Shown here in pieces: positions 32,216 through 41,216 of a stretch of 64,000 nucleotides of DNA; position 1 is the stretch's first letter, and each line of letters begins with the position of its first letter. The translations under genes and the position numbers were made by a program. The notes beneath the pieces were generated by a model. That model was not told the DNA's origin, did not search any database, and was given only the letters and a program-made list of their open reading frames with translations. Source of the stretch: Methylotenera sp. Lineage in GTDB: Bacteria; Pseudomonadota; Gammaproteobacteria; Burkholderiales; Methylophilaceae. The DNA lies in the NCBI RefSeq assembly GCF_029946165.1, contig NZ_JAQSDZ010000021.1, forward strand, positions 1 through 64,000, given 5' to 3'.

Positions 32216-33103
32216 TTAAGCTTTATTTTGATTGAATAGAGCGTCTAACTTTTGCTCAAAAGTGTGGTAACCCAAGTGGTCATAAAGGTCCATGCGTGTT
32301 TGCATGATGCCGATTACATTTTTTTGCGTACCATCATTTTTTACTGCTTGGTAAACATTAAGTGCCGCTTGATTCATGGCACGGAAGGCTGAAAGGGGGT
32401 AGAGCACCATGCTCACATCCGCTGTGCGTAACTCATCCACAGTAAACAATGGCGTGCTACCAAATTCGGTGATATTGGCTAACACTGGCACTTTGACAGC
32501 AGCTGCAAATTGTTTATACATGGCAAGTTCAGTAATCGCTTCAGGGAAAATCATGTCTGCACCAGCCTCAGCACAGGCGCAAGCGCGGTCTATGGCGGAT
32601 TGCAAGCCTTCAACGGCGAGCGCATCGGTACGTGCCATGATGACAAAATCATCGTATGGTTTTGCATCAACGGCCGCTTTTACGCGGTCAACCATTTCTT
32701 CTAAGCTAACAATGGCTTTGTTTGGGCGATGTCCGCAGCGTTTTGCTGATACTTGGTCTTCAATATGCACTGCCGCTGCACCAGCTTTAGCAATACTTTT
32801 TACACTGCGAGCAATGTTAAAAGCGCCACCCCAGCCTGTGTCAATATCTACCAATAACGGCGTATCGACGGCATCAGTAATACGGCGCACGTCAATCAGC
32901 ACGTCCTCTAAAGTAGAAATACCTAAATCTGGCAAACCAAGTGAACCTGCAGCAACGCCGCCACCTGATAAGTAAATGGCTTTAAAGCCGCTTTGGGTGG
33001 CGAGCATGGCGTGATAAGCATTGATCGCACCAATGATTTGTAATGGTTTTTCTGCGCTTAGGGCGGCACGAAATCGTGCCCCTGCTGTGGCTGCTTGTGT
33101 CAT
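32216..33103 (-). CDS. prpB: 2-methylisocitrate lyase
   Basis: 295 residues, the E. coli PrpB length. The PEP mutase/isocitrate lyase signature is KRCGHRPNK (around 121-129), with [11 protein letters not shown] supplying Mg-binding aspartates and MARTDAL following. It splits 2-methylisocitrate to pyruvate and succinate, the last step of the methylcitrate cycle; succinate then enters SDH encoded nearby. AGGT precedes the ATG; prpC follows after 14 bp and a CitE-like lyase gene lies upstream in the same operon. Confidence 0.95.
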   Translation of the reverse strand: MTQAATAGARFRAALSAEKPLQIIGAINAYHAMLATQSGFKAIYLSGGGVAAGSLGLPDLGISTLEDVLIDVRRITDAVDTPLLVDIDTGWGGAFNIARSVKSIAKAGAAAVHIEDQVSAKRCGHRPNKAIVSLEEMVDRVKAAVDAKPYDDFVIMARTDALAVEGLQSAIDRACACAEAGADMIFPEAITELAMYKQFAAAVKVPVLANITEFGSTPLFTVDELRTADVSMVLYPLSAFRAMNQAALNVYQAVKNDGTQKNVIGIMQTRMDLYDHLGYHTFEQKLDALFNQNKA

Positions 33104-33152
33104 ATTAATTACCTAAATGTGTTTATTTAAAAGAGTATTTTAAATTTAAAAA

Positions 33153-34154
33153 TTAACTGAAAAAGGCTTCAGTTGCCTCAGCAGGAATTGCAACTTTGGT
33201 TAATTTTGCTTTTTGCAAAATCTCCCAGAAATAACGATAAGTCGCTCTATCATGGAGCTCGCCATCATACTGAATTGGGCCCCAATCAGCTTTTTGAGCA
33301 GCAAGTAGAATATTTGCGCCATCTTGCACTTCGTCGAAATTCGGCTTCATGGCATCCACAATCGCTTCGATTTGCGTTGGGTAAATGCTCCACATACGTA
33401 AAAATCCAAATTCGTTGCGCGCACGTGATGCATCTGAACGAGTGGTTTCTACATTTTTAAGATCTAAAGTCACGTTGTGAGCTGGCACTACGCCATTGGC
33501 AAGTGCTGCTGCAACTAACTCTGCTTTTGCACGTGCAAGTAATCGATGATCAAACTGACCTGGGCTGCGCATGGCTGATGCTGGAATTGCGCCATGGTGA
33601 CCACTTACAAAATCCATTAAGCCAAAGTCCAACACTTGAACCCATGGCAATGTCGCGATTTCATGCACGGCTTTTAACGCGCCATGTGTTTCTATTAGAA
33701 TATGCACTGGAATCACACGTTCAATGCCATTAAATGTGGCGATTTTCTGAATGTAGGCGATCATTTCGCTGGCCTGTGCGTAAGTTGTACATTTTGGAAT
33801 GGTGATATAGCTTAAAACTTTGCCAGCACCAGCGACCAAAATATCTACATCTTGCTTCCAGTAGCTATTGGTGTAATCGTGAATACGTGCGCCAGCCATT
33901 TTGTGTTGATTGGCTTCGCTTGTTAAAACGCGCACAATCATTTCTGCATGTTCACGTTCTTGACCTGCCTGTGCGCCATCTTCGCAATCGCAAGTAATAT
34001 CGAAAACAGGGCCAATCGTGTCTTGCATCGATAATGCTTTAAGAATTAACTTTTCGCTTCCAGCAAAATGCTCGCAAGACGGAATGATTGGAAATGATTT
34101 TTCGCCGCCAAATAATGCGTCTTTAGGGTGAACTAGTTGTTGTGTGGTCGCCAT
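33153..34154 (-). CDS. CitE-like CoA-ester lyase (malyl/beta-methylmalyl/citramalyl-CoA lyase type)
   Basis: 333 residues of the HpcH/HpaI-citrate lyase beta superfamily. The expected residues are present: CEDGAQAGQ (about 57-65), the substrate Arg in GARIHDYTN (about 89), the Mg-binding Glu in ILIETHGAL (about 155) and Asp in GLMDFVSG (about 179). The sequence is closer in feel to the beta-methylmalyl/malyl-CoA lyase group than to citrate lyase subunits, and the other citrate lyase subunits are absent. It lies between mch and prpB, so it probably makes or cleaves a branched CoA thioester: beta-methylmalyl-CoA to propionyl-CoA plus glyoxylate, or citramalyl-CoA to acetyl-CoA plus pyruvate. 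AGGAAAAG precedes the ATG. Exact substrate cannot be read from sequence. Confidence 0.82.
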   Translation of the reverse strand: MATTQQLVHPKDALFGGEKSFPIIPSCEHFAGSEKLILKALSMQDTIGPVFDITCDCEDGAQAGQEREHAEMIVRVLTSEANQHKMAGARIHDYTNSYWKQDVDILVAGAGKVLSYITIPKCTTYAQASEMIAYIQKIATFNGIERVIPVHILIETHGALKAVHEIATLPWVQVLDFGLMDFVSGHHGAIPASAMRSPGQFDHRLLARAKAELVAAALANGVVPAHNVTLDLKNVETTRSDASRARNEFGFLRMWSIYPTQIEAIVDAMKPNFDEVQDGANILLAAQKADWGPIQYDGELHDRATYRYFWEILQKAKLTKVAIPAEATEAFFS

Positions 34155-34192
34155 TGTCTTTTCCTAAGTCTTTGAAAATGTTCTACGTTTTG

Positions 34193-35290
34193 TTAATTTG
34201 ATTTGCGTGGCATCAGCACGGTGTAATCTAAATCTAATACTACGTTCGGGTGGTAGTTCTGTTTGCCATCTTTACTGATATGGGTGCTTTCTAGCGCATC
34301 CGCAGGCATATTTTTTATGCCTATCATGCGTAATCTTAATGCGCCTACATCGCTGCGATTTGGCACATCCCATTTATCTAGCACTTCAGTCCATGTGTAG
34401 ATGGTGTCGTCACCAAACGAGGGGTTGCAATGTGTGCCGCCGTTAATCGCTACGATGCAAAGCGCATTTTCTAAGCCATCATTTGATAATGCGCGGCAAA
34501 GGGAAATGATGTGGCCGCCGTACATTAATCGTCTGCCAAATGCAGTTTTTTTCATCATCACATCATCAAAATGCAAGCGGGCATTATTTTGATAAAGCTT
34601 TGTGGCCAGCGTGTGATCGGTGTCGCTAATGGTCATGCCCGCTGGGTGGTTAATGCGCTCACCTACGGCATAGTCATCCCATAAATATTGTCCGCCAGTG
34701 ACCGCTGTATTGAATTTTCTAGCATCTAGAAAGTTTGGCACGCTTAATTCATCTGCTGGCACGTGGTTGGGTAAATCTGGAACTACGGTTTCTGGTGCTG
34801 GCGCATCCAGATTGTTTTTGTGTACCATCACCCAGCGCACCCATGAAAGTACGGGTTGCTGTAATTGGTTGATAGAAACCGAACGTACATAAACCACGCC
34901 AGATTTGCCGTTGGAATTTTGTTTTAAGCCAATCACTGTTGAGCTGGTGCTCAATGTGTCGCCGATATGCACAGGCTGCAAAAAGCGCACGTCTGCATAG
35001 CCTAAGTTTGCGATTGCATTGACGGAAATATCAGGCACGGTTTTACCAAACGCGATATGAAAAGCTAGTAAGTCATCTACAGGTCTGGCGTTATAGCCTA
35101 ATGATTGAGCAACGGTATCTGCCGAGTGCAACACTTGGCGTGCGCCTGTTAACGCAATGTATAAAGCCATTTCGCCTTCTGCAATAGTGCGTGGCGTGGC
35201 GTGATGAATTACTTGATTGAGGTGAAAGTCCTCAAAGAAGTTACCTGCATTGATTTTGCCTGTTTTGATGGTAGTTTCGGTTTTAGACAT
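34193..35290 (-). CDS. mch: Mesaconyl-CoA hydratase (beta-methylmalyl-CoA dehydratase), MaoC type
   Basis: 365 residues forming a double hot-dog MaoC protein. GNFFEDFHLNQVIHHATPRTI at the N-terminus strongly recalls Mch of Rhodobacter sphaeroides (GRFFEDF..Q.I.HATPRTI, about 343 residues). A second hydratase half (about 200-345) begins YLWDDYAVGERINHP. The enzyme interconverts mesaconyl-C1-CoA and beta-methylmalyl-CoA in the ethylmalonyl-CoA, methylaspartate and 3-hydroxypropionate pathways. Its start overlaps the upstream lyase gene by eight bases, with GGAAG inside that gene as ribosome-binding site. The rest of the ethylmalonyl-CoA pathway (ccr, ecm, mcd) is not in the window, so it probably serves a short propionyl-CoA/glyoxylate/mesaconate module. 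Confidence 0.85.
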   Translation of the reverse strand: MSKTETTIKTGKINAGNFFEDFHLNQVIHHATPRTIAEGEMALYIALTGARQVLHSADTVAQSLGYNARPVDDLLAFHIAFGKTVPDISVNAIANLGYADVRFLQPVHIGDTLSTSSTVIGLKQNSNGKSGVVYVRSVSINQLQQPVLSWVRWVMVHKNNLDAPAPETVVPDLPNHVPADELSVPNFLDARKFNTAVTGGQYLWDDYAVGERINHPAGMTISDTDHTLATKLYQNNARLHFDDVMMKKTAFGRRLMYGGHIISLCRALSNDGLENALCIVAINGGTHCNPSFGDDTIYTWTEVLDKWDVPNRSDVGALRLRMIGIKNMPADALESTHISKDGKQNYHPNVVLDLDYTVLMPRKSN

Positions 35291-36164
35291 AGCTTTCTTC
35301 CAAAGTCTTAATCATTTCGCTGAGTTTTAATAATCGCTCAGCCGCTCTCACGTGATGACGTTCAACAAGCTTGTCGTTAACCACAACCGTGCCTTTACCT
35401 TGCTCGTTTGCTTGTTTTAACGCGGCGATGATCTCACGCGCATGCGTCACTTCTGAGGATTGCGGCGTGTAAGCATCATTGCTGTAGGCTAATTGCGCAG
35501 GGTGTACTAATGATTTGCCATCAAAACCCATATCACGCCCCAAGCGGCATGCGTATTCAAAAGAGTGCATATTTTTGAAATCACTTGTAATGCCGTCTAC
35601 CACTGCGTGACCATAAGCGCGCGCAGCTAAAATGACCAAAGAAAGCGAAGTTAAAATTGCAGAGCGCTCATGGGTAACGCGTGCGTGTAATTGGGAAATT
35701 AAATCAGAAGTTGCCATCACAATACATACGATGCGGTCAGAAGCCGCAGCAATTTCTTTTGCGTTCAAAACCGCAATGGGGCTTTCTATCATCACCATAA
35801 TCGGTAAGTGACTGCCGCCAGCAGCATCAAGTAAAGAAAGCGCGGTGAGTACATCCTCGCGAGATTCAATGTTTGGAAATAAAACGGCATCAATTTTGGT
35901 TTTTGCAATGGCTTTAATATCGTCAGGACCCCATTCAGAAGTGAGGTCGTTAACCCGCACAACAACTTCACGTGAGCCATAGCCACCTTCATTCACATAA
36001 CGCACCACATTTTCACGCGACTCTACTTTGCACTCAACTAATATCGGGTCGCCCAAATCTAGTATGACGGAGTCGGCATGTAACGTGCGCGCACGCTCAA
36101 GATAGTGCGTATTGCAACCTGGTACATAAAGCATAGAGCGCCTAGGGCGAAAATATTGAGCCAT
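35283..36164 (-). CDS. CitE-like CoA-ester lyase with altered LDLxD motif
   Basis: 293 residues from the ATG at 36164 (AAGG nine bases upstream). The frame is open for 23 more codons, but these overlap the promoter and operator, so a longer protein is excluded. It is a HpcH/HpaI-CitE family lyase: RPRRSMLYVPG at the N-terminus, Arg in VVRVND, Glu in MIESPIAVLNAKEIAAA, Asp in ATSDLISQL and a C-terminal GFDGKSLVHPAQ. The usual LDLEDA(V) motif reads LDLGDPI, so a nearly invariant Glu is Gly. The metal ligands themselves are kept. It is the first gene of the operon ahead of mch; L-malyl-CoA or beta-methylmalyl-CoA lyase is the best guess. Confidence 0.8.
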   Translation of the reverse strand: MAQYFRPRRSMLYVPGCNTHYLERARTLHADSVILDLGDPILVECKVESRENVVRYVNEGGYGSREVVVRVNDLTSEWGPDDIKAIAKTKIDAVLFPNIESREDVLTALSLLDAAGGSHLPIMVMIESPIAVLNAKEIAAASDRIVCIVMATSDLISQLHARVTHERSAILTSLSLVILAARAYGHAVVDGITSDFKNMHSFEYACRLGRDMGFDGKSLVHPAQLAYSNDAYTPQSSEVTHAREIIAALKQANEQGKGTVVVNDKLVERHHVRAAERLLKLSEMIKTLEESYV

Positions 36165-36203
36165 TTTGTTACCTTTAGTTTTAATTGTTTTAAACCTAGG
36201 CTG

Positions 36204-36233
36204 ATTATATAGAGAGAAAATAAAAAATGTCAA
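36204..36233 (-). promoter_or_regulatory. Consensus sigma70 promoter of the lyase-mch-prp operon
   Basis: On the minus strand TTGACA (36233-36228) and TATAAT (36209-36204) are both perfect and spaced by 18 bases. Transcription would begin near 36197, about 33 bases before the ATG at 36164. This is the strongest promoter I see in the window and argues for high-level expression unless repressed. Confidence 0.88.
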
Positions 36234-36236
36234 TAT

Positions 36237-36261
36237 ATATCTTATGTCTTATATAAGATAT
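36237..36261. promoter_or_regulatory. Palindromic operator candidate for the GntR regulator
   Basis: Outer arms ATATCTTAT (36237-36245) and ATAAGATAT (36253-36261) are exact reverse complements. A perfect inner 12-bp palindrome TCTTATATAAGA covers 36247-36258, so TCTTAT-type half-sites recur. The site lies just upstream of the -35 box of the minus operon and about 8 bp from a possible -35 of gntR, as expected for a GntR operator. Confidence 0.7.
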
Positions 36262-36268
36262 AAAATGC

Positions 36269-36297
36269 TAGACTATTGTAAATACTCGTGCTATAAA
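36269..36297 (+). promoter_or_regulatory. Possible gntR promoter
   Basis: TAGACT (36269-36274) and TATAAA (36292-36297) are spaced by 17 bases, immediately next to the palindromic operator. The leader to the ATG at 36411 would be about 105 bases with no further clear element. Confidence 0.45.
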
Positions 36298-36410
36298 TAT
36301 CGTTAATGGAATTCAACGTTAAAAAGCGACTAAATAAAGCATTCATAAATATAGTCAGCTCAACCTCTTGTTCAGCTGTTAGTGAGATTCAAAAGTGAGA
36401 TGCCAAGACC

Positions 36411-37148
36411 ATGATAGATAAACAATACAATTCGCCAAGCTATAAGCCTTTATATGATCAGATTAAAGTATTGCTGACGCAAAGCTTAATCGGTGGTGAG
36501 TGGCGCCCAGGCGACATGATTCCAAGTGAGATTGAATTGGCTGGTCGTTATAAGGTGAGCCAAGGCACGGTAAGAAAAGCTATAGACGCACTTGCTACCG
36601 AAAATATTCTCATTCGCCGTCAAGGTAAGGGCACGTTTGTAGCTACGCATAGTGCAGAAGGCATGAAGTTACGTTTTTTAAGGCTAACTTCGCAAGATGG
36701 GCAAAAAGAGTTGCTGCAAAATGAATTTATTTCATGTACCAAAGGCAAGGCGGATGTGCGCATGGGGCAAGTGCTAGACCTAAAGGCAGGCGCATCAACT
36801 ATAGAAATAAAGCGCTTACTTACCTTTTCGGGCAGGCCGTTGATATTTGATCATATCGTAGTGCCAGCCGCGCCATTTAAAGGTTTGAATGGAACGCGCG
36901 TAGAAGAAAATAACGGCTCGATGTATAGCATGTACGAGTCAGAATTTGGCGTGCGTATGGTGCGAGCTGAGGAACGCCTGAAAGCAGTGGGCGCTAGAGG
37001 CGAGGTGGCTAAGGCATTGGGTTTAAAAGAAGGTGAACCAATCTTAAGTATAGAACGCGTTTCATTTACTTACGGCGATAAGCCTATGGAATGGCGTTTG
37101 GGACTTTGCGTCACAGATAATCATCACTACATGAATGAGCTCGAATAA
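36411..37148 (+). CDS. GntR-family regulator with UTRA ligand domain (HutC subfamily)
   Basis: 245 residues. The N-terminal winged helix (about 10-75) shows the GntR pattern WRPGDMIPSEIELAGRYKVS followed by GTVRKAIDALATE and RRQGKGTFVA. The rest is a UTRA domain (about 95-240) that would bind a small metabolite. It is divergent from the lyase-mch-prp operon and upstream of malic enzyme and SDH. In many betaproteobacteria a GntR regulator occupies a similar place beside sdh genes, so control of this carbon node is likely. The inducer could be a methylcitrate-cycle or C4/C5 acid; unknown. Confidence 0.9.
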   Translation: MIDKQYNSPSYKPLYDQIKVLLTQSLIGGEWRPGDMIPSEIELAGRYKVSQGTVRKAIDALATENILIRRQGKGTFVATHSAEGMKLRFLRLTSQDGQKELLQNEFISCTKGKADVRMGQVLDLKAGASTIEIKRLLTFSGRPLIFDHIVVPAAPFKGLNGTRVEENNGSMYSMYESEFGVRMVRAEERLKAVGARGEVAKALGLKEGEPILSIERVSFTYGDKPMEWRLGLCVTDNHHYMNELE

Positions 37149-37155
37149 TGCTTTT

Positions 37156-37255
37156 GTGCTTTTCAAAATTGATTTTCGCTGTGTTGAACTTCGCTCGCCG
37201 TACATTAGCACTGTCTTCGCTCGTCCGCCTTGCCAAAATCAATTTTGAAAAGCAC
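37156..37255. repeat. 100-bp element with perfect 21-bp terminal inverted repeats
   Basis: 37156-37176 and 37235-37255 are exact reverse complements, starting GTGCTTTTCAAAATTG, with a 58-base centre that contains two copies of TCGCTCG. It lies between gntR and the malic enzyme gene. The form is that of a small non-autonomous mobile or intergenic repeat, or a long-range hairpin in the gntR message. No target-site duplication is evident and no T-run follows. Confidence 0.75.
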
Positions 37256-37329
37256 GCGAGTACAGAGAGTGTAGTGTTAAGAAAATAATTGCATACTAAA
37301 AACTAAACCCTGAAAAGGTATTGAGAAAA

Positions 37330-38556
37330 ATGGACGATCTAAAAAAACGCGCACTTGATTATCACGAGTTTCCTAAGCCAGGCAAACTTTCTGTGGTGTC
37401 ATCTAAACCCTGTGTTACACAAGATGATTTATCTTTGACTTACACGCCAGGTGTGGCTGTGCCTGTGCGCGAAATCAACCGTGATCCTGCATTAGCTTAT
37501 AAATACACCAATAAGGGTAACTTGGTTGCGGTGATTACTGACGGCACTGCGGTATTGGGTTTGGGGAATATGGGGCCATTGGCAAGTAAGCCCGTGATGG
37601 AGGGTAAAGCCGTTTTATTTAAACACTTTGCTGGTATTGACGTCTTCGACATTGAGGTCAACGCGCCAACTATCGAGGCATTTATCGAAACGGTAGTGAA
37701 TATCGCCCCAACTTTTGGTGGTATTAATTTAGAGGACATTGCAGCGCCGCACTGCTTTCGCATAGAAAAGGAACTGCGCGCACGTTTAGATATTCCGGTT
37801 TTTCATGATGACCAACATGGTACGGCGGTGATTGTGGCTGCAGCATTGTCGAATGCATTGGAGCTACAAGGCAAAACATTACCAACGGCAAAAATTGTGT
37901 TTTTAGGTGCAGGTGCTGCAGGTTGTTCTTGTGCGCGCTTACTTAAATTAATGGGTGCAACCAATATTACGATGGTGGATAAATCAGGCGTTTTGGATAC
38001 TTCACGCTCAGATTTACATGACAATAATCGTCATTTAGCAGTTGCGCCAAGTGATGCAAAAACATTGGCTGATGTGATGCCAAATGCGGATGTTTTTATT
38101 GGCGTTTCAGCGGCGAATGCTTTATCACCAGAACTACTTAAACTAATGGCGCCAAAACCAGTGGTGTTTGCCTTGGCAAATCCGGATCCTGAAATTTTAC
38201 CAAGCTTAGCGCACGCAGTTCGTGATGACATTTTAATGGCAACTGGCCGTTCAGACTTTCCAAATCAAGTGAATAACGCCTTGTGCTTTCCGTATTTATT
38301 CCGCGGCGCATTAGATGCCAAAGCTAAGCAAATTACCGATGAAATGCAAATCGCTGCTGCGCATGCTTTAGCCGCGTTAGCGAGAGAGCCCGTACCAGAA
38401 GATGTATTGGCGGCTTATAACTTGAAGAGCTTAAGTTTTGGTAAAGATTACATCATTCCGAAACCATTCGATAAACGCTTGCTATCAAGAGTATCTGGTG
38501 CAGTGGCTGATGCTGCTCGCTTACAACAAGATAAATTAGCACGATTGGCTAAATAA
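37330..38556 (+). CDS. Malic enzyme (short form, decarboxylating)
   Basis: 408 residues, lacking the C-terminal phosphotransacetylase-like domain of MaeB (about 760). Conserved elements: SLTYTPGVAVP, the Lys-bearing GNMGPLASKPVMEGKA region, metal-site FGGINLEDIAAP and FHDDQHGTA, and a nucleotide-binding FLGAGAAGCSCARL near 198. It converts malate to pyruvate plus CO2 with NADP or NAD; cofactor choice cannot be settled by eye. The ATG at 37330 is preferred over an in-frame TTG three codons upstream because GAAAAGG is better placed for it. sdhC starts 11 bp later, so malic enzyme heads the sdh operon. Confidence 0.93.
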   Translation: MDDLKKRALDYHEFPKPGKLSVVSSKPCVTQDDLSLTYTPGVAVPVREINRDPALAYKYTNKGNLVAVITDGTAVLGLGNMGPLASKPVMEGKAVLFKHFAGIDVFDIEVNAPTIEAFIETVVNIAPTFGGINLEDIAAPHCFRIEKELRARLDIPVFHDDQHGTAVIVAAALSNALELQGKTLPTAKIVFLGAGAAGCSCARLLKLMGATNITMVDKSGVLDTSRSDLHDNNRHLAVAPSDAKTLADVMPNADVFIGVSAANALSPELLKLMAPKPVVFALANPDPEILPSLAHAVRDDILMATGRSDFPNQVNNALCFPYLFRGALDAKAKQITDEMQIAAAHALAALAREPVPEDVLAAYNLKSLSFGKDYIIPKPFDKRLLSRVSGAVADAARLQQDKLARLAK

Positions 38557-38567
38557 GGTATTTGATA

Positions 38568-38981
38568 ATGCAAAAAGATAGTCAAAAAACAAAGTTAAGG
38601 CCTGGTCAATTGAGCCGACCAAAAAACCTGAATTTATTCACGATTCGCCTACCAATCAATGCATTGGTGTCGATATTGCATAGAGCAACAGGTTGCGTAT
38701 TGTTTTTAATTTTGCCTGTTATTTTGTTGTTGTTACAGTTTTCGCTTAGTTCTGCTCAGCACTATGAAACGGTGATTGCGATTTTGCATTCGCCCTTTAT
38801 CAAATTAATGCTTCTTGGCTTGGCATGGGCATTTTTTCATCACTTTTTTGCGGGAATTCGCCACCTTGCAATGGATGTGCATTGGATGACTACGCTGATG
38901 AAAGCGCGTTATACCAGTAAGGTTGTACTCGTGCTAGGGGTGCTTGCTACCCTAGTATTAGCTGTAAAAATATGGATGTAA
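38568..38981 (+). CDS. sdhC: Succinate dehydrogenase cytochrome b556 subunit
   Basis: 137 residues with three membrane segments and the SdhC signature: RPKNLNLFTIRLP at the N-terminus, SILHRATGC entering helix 1, and heme-ligand region HHFFAGIRHLAMD. It anchors the catalytic subunits, binds heme b with SdhD and helps form the quinone site. The ATG at 38568 has AAGG nine bases upstream; an in-frame TTG two codons earlier is less likely. Confidence 0.93.
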   Translation: MQKDSQKTKLRPGQLSRPKNLNLFTIRLPINALVSILHRATGCVLFLILPVILLLLQFSLSSAQHYETVIAILHSPFIKLMLLGLAWAFFHHFFAGIRHLAMDVHWMTTLMKARYTSKVVLVLGVLATLVLAVKIWM

Positions 38982-38987
38982 CAATTT

Positions 38988-39332
38988 ATGCTCATTGAAC
39001 TTTTAACTAAACGATATCCAGGCATGCGTGCTTGGTTAACTCAAAGACTCAGTGCGCTAGTGATGGCGGTTTACAGTGTTTTTGCGGTGGCTAGATTTTT
39101 GATCGTGCAGCCAAATAGTTATGAGGCTTGGGTCGATTTTTTTCAGCCACTGTGGTGGCGTATCGCTACTTTATTATTTTGGATTAGCTTGTGTATTCAT
39201 GCATGGCTAGGCATTCGTGATGTATTTAAAGATTACGTACCAAACCCAAGTGTACGCGACGTGTTAGATAAACTTTTAGTGGTGTCATTATGGGTTTATT
39301 TGGTTTGGGCAACTTGGTTGCTACTGGGTTAA
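38988..39332 (+). CDS. sdhD: Succinate dehydrogenase membrane anchor subunit
   Basis: 114 residues with three membrane helices (about 17-37, 53-75, 90-112). WLTQRLSALVMAVY and HAWLGIRDVFKDYV are typical of SdhD; the His of the latter is the expected heme b ligand. It starts six bases after sdhC and pairs with it in the inner membrane. Confidence 0.92.
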   Translation: MLIELLTKRYPGMRAWLTQRLSALVMAVYSVFAVARFLIVQPNSYEAWVDFFQPLWWRIATLLFWISLCIHAWLGIRDVFKDYVPNPSVRDVLDKLLVVSLWVYLVWATWLLLG

Positions 39333-39402
39333 TTGACCTTGTGTTAATTAACTCAGCCAATGGAATAGTCATTATTTAAAATTTATTGAAGGTTAATTGG
39401 TT

Positions 39403-41178
39403 ATGGCGTTACAAACTCAAATATTTGATGCGTTAGTCGTAGGTGGTGGCGGAGCAGGTTTGCGCGCTTCACTGCAATTAGCACAGTCTGGCTTAAAAGT
39501 AGCTGTATTGTCTAAAGTGTTTCCAACGCGTTCGCATACAGTAGCGGCGCAGGGCGGCATTGCTGCGGCGCTAGGTAACGTGGCGGATGACAAATGGTTA
39601 TGGCATATGTATGACACCATTAAAGGGTCAGACTATTTGGGCGACCAAGATGCGATTGAGTTTATGTGTAAAAACGCCGCTGCGGCGATTTACGAGCTAG
39701 AGCATTTTGGCATGCCGTTTGACCGTTTAGAAAATGGCAAAATATTCCAGCGCCCTTTTGGCGGCATGACGCAAAACTTTGGCGAAAGTGCCATTTCACG
39801 CACCTGCGCGGTGGCTGATAGAACTGGCCACGCCATGTTACACACGCTTTACCAACGCAATATTCAATCGAATACCCAGTTTTTTGTGGAGTGGTTAGCA
39901 CTCGATTTATTAAAAGATGCAGATGGTGATGTATTGGGTGTTTTAGCGCTAGATATTGAAACTGGAGAGGTGCATTGTCTACGCGCTAAAGCCACTATGC
40001 TGGCAACGGGCGGCGCAGGCCGCATATTTAAAGCCAGTACCAATGCATTCATTAATACTGGTGATGGCTTAGGTATGGCAGCACGCGCCAATATTCCCCT
40101 GCAAGATATGGAATTTTGGCAGTTTCACCCGACGGGCGTGTTAAATGCAGGTGTGCTGATTACCGAAGGTGTACGTGGTGAAGGTGGCTATTTGGTGAAT
40201 AGTGAGGGCGAGCGTTTTATGGAGCGCTATGCACCGCATGCAAAAGACTTAGCAAGCCGCGATGTGGTTTCGCGAGCAACGGCTACTGAAATTAAAGAAG
40301 GCCGCGGCGTAGGAAAAAATAAAGATGCTGTGTTCCTAAAATTAGATCATTTAGGTGAAGCGTTAATTAATGACAAATTGCCAGGTATCCGCGAAATTGC
40401 TAAAACTTTTGCCAATGTTGACCCAGTTTATGACCCAATTCCTATCGTGCCAACAGCGCACTATATGATGGGCGGCATTCCTACCAATCTACAAGGTCAA
40501 GTAGTGGTGCCAGATGGCAACGGTGGTCAATCGGTAGTGAATGGCTTATATGCAGTAGGCGAGTGTGCTTGTGTTTCAGTACATGGCGCGAATCGTTTAG
40601 GTTCAAACTCGCTGTTAGATTTGGTCGTATTTGGTCGTGCCGCAGGCGACAAAATGGTTGAGGAAGTCCGAAAAGATAACTTAATACATTCTGGTCACAA
40701 ACCATTACCAGCAGATGCCTTCGATAAGACTTTAGCCAGATTAAATCGCTTAGACACTCAAACACAAGGTGAAAGCGTAAAAGATGTGGGTGCGGCATTG
40801 CGTGAAACCATGCAAACGCATTGTGGCGTGTTCCGTTTCCCTGATTTGTTGCAAGAGGGTGTAGGGCAAATCGACCAAATCGCTGAACGCGCTAAAAACA
40901 CTGTGATTAAAGACAAAAGCCAAGTATTTAACACCGCAAGAGTTGAGGCATTAGAACTGGATAACTTGGTGGAAGTCGCTTTAGCCACCATGCATGCTGC
41001 TGAAGCAAGAACGGAGAGCCGCGGTGCACATGCACGGGAAGATTTTAGCGAGCGCGATGATAAAAATTGGCTCACTCACTCACTCTACTATCGTGAAGGC
41101 AATCGCTTGGCATACAAACCAGTGCGCCTAAAACCGCAAACAGTAGAAAGCTTTGAGCCTAAAGCGCGTGTTTATTAA
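39403..41178 (+). CDS. sdhA: Succinate dehydrogenase flavoprotein subunit
   Basis: 591 residues. The FAD-binding [10 protein letters not shown], the covalent-FAD His in [10 protein letters not shown] (about 44), [21 protein letters not shown] around the active site and the C-terminal RGAHAREDF are all present. It oxidises succinate to fumarate and passes electrons to SdhB. GAAGG lies ten bases before the ATG at 39403; an in-frame TTG at 39397 is disfavoured. Many Methylophilaceae are reported to have incomplete TCA cycles, so a complete SDH supports an active methylcitrate cycle; this is inference from family knowledge. Confidence 0.97.
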   Translation: MALQTQIFDALVVGGGGAGLRASLQLAQSGLKVAVLSKVFPTRSHTVAAQGGIAAALGNVADDKWLWHMYDTIKGSDYLGDQDAIEFMCKNAAAAIYELEHFGMPFDRLENGKIFQRPFGGMTQNFGESAISRTCAVADRTGHAMLHTLYQRNIQSNTQFFVEWLALDLLKDADGDVLGVLALDIETGEVHCLRAKATMLATGGAGRIFKASTNAFINTGDGLGMAARANIPLQDMEFWQFHPTGVLNAGVLITEGVRGEGGYLVNSEGERFMERYAPHAKDLASRDVVSRATATEIKEGRGVGKNKDAVFLKLDHLGEALINDKLPGIREIAKTFANVDPVYDPIPIVPTAHYMMGGIPTNLQGQVVVPDGNGGQSVVNGLYAVGECACVSVHGANRLGSNSLLDLVVFGRAAGDKMVEEVRKDNLIHSGHKPLPADAFDKTLARLNRLDTQTQGESVKDVGAALRETMQTHCGVFRFPDLLQEGVGQIDQIAERAKNTVIKDKSQVFNTARVEALELDNLVEVALATMHAAEARTESRGAHAREDFSERDDKNWLTHSLYYREGNRLAYKPVRLKPQTVESFEPKARVY

Positions 41179-41216
41179 ACGCATCACAGAATTAATTACA
41201 AATTAGAGACGACAAC

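Noticed and set aside
32409-32975. 188-codon frame opposite prpB
   Set aside because: Entirely within prpB on the other strand, with an Ala/Ser-rich translation and no homology features.
33153-36164. Citrate lyase operon
   Set aside because: The CitE-like proteins have no accompanying alpha subunit (CitF), acyl carrier (CitD) or CitC/CitG/CitX genes. CoA-ester lyases are the better reading.
36164-36233. Longer N-terminus for the first CitE-like lyase
   Set aside because: The extra 23 codons overlap a perfect -10/-35 promoter; the internal ATG at 36164 has a ribosome-binding site and matches the family start.
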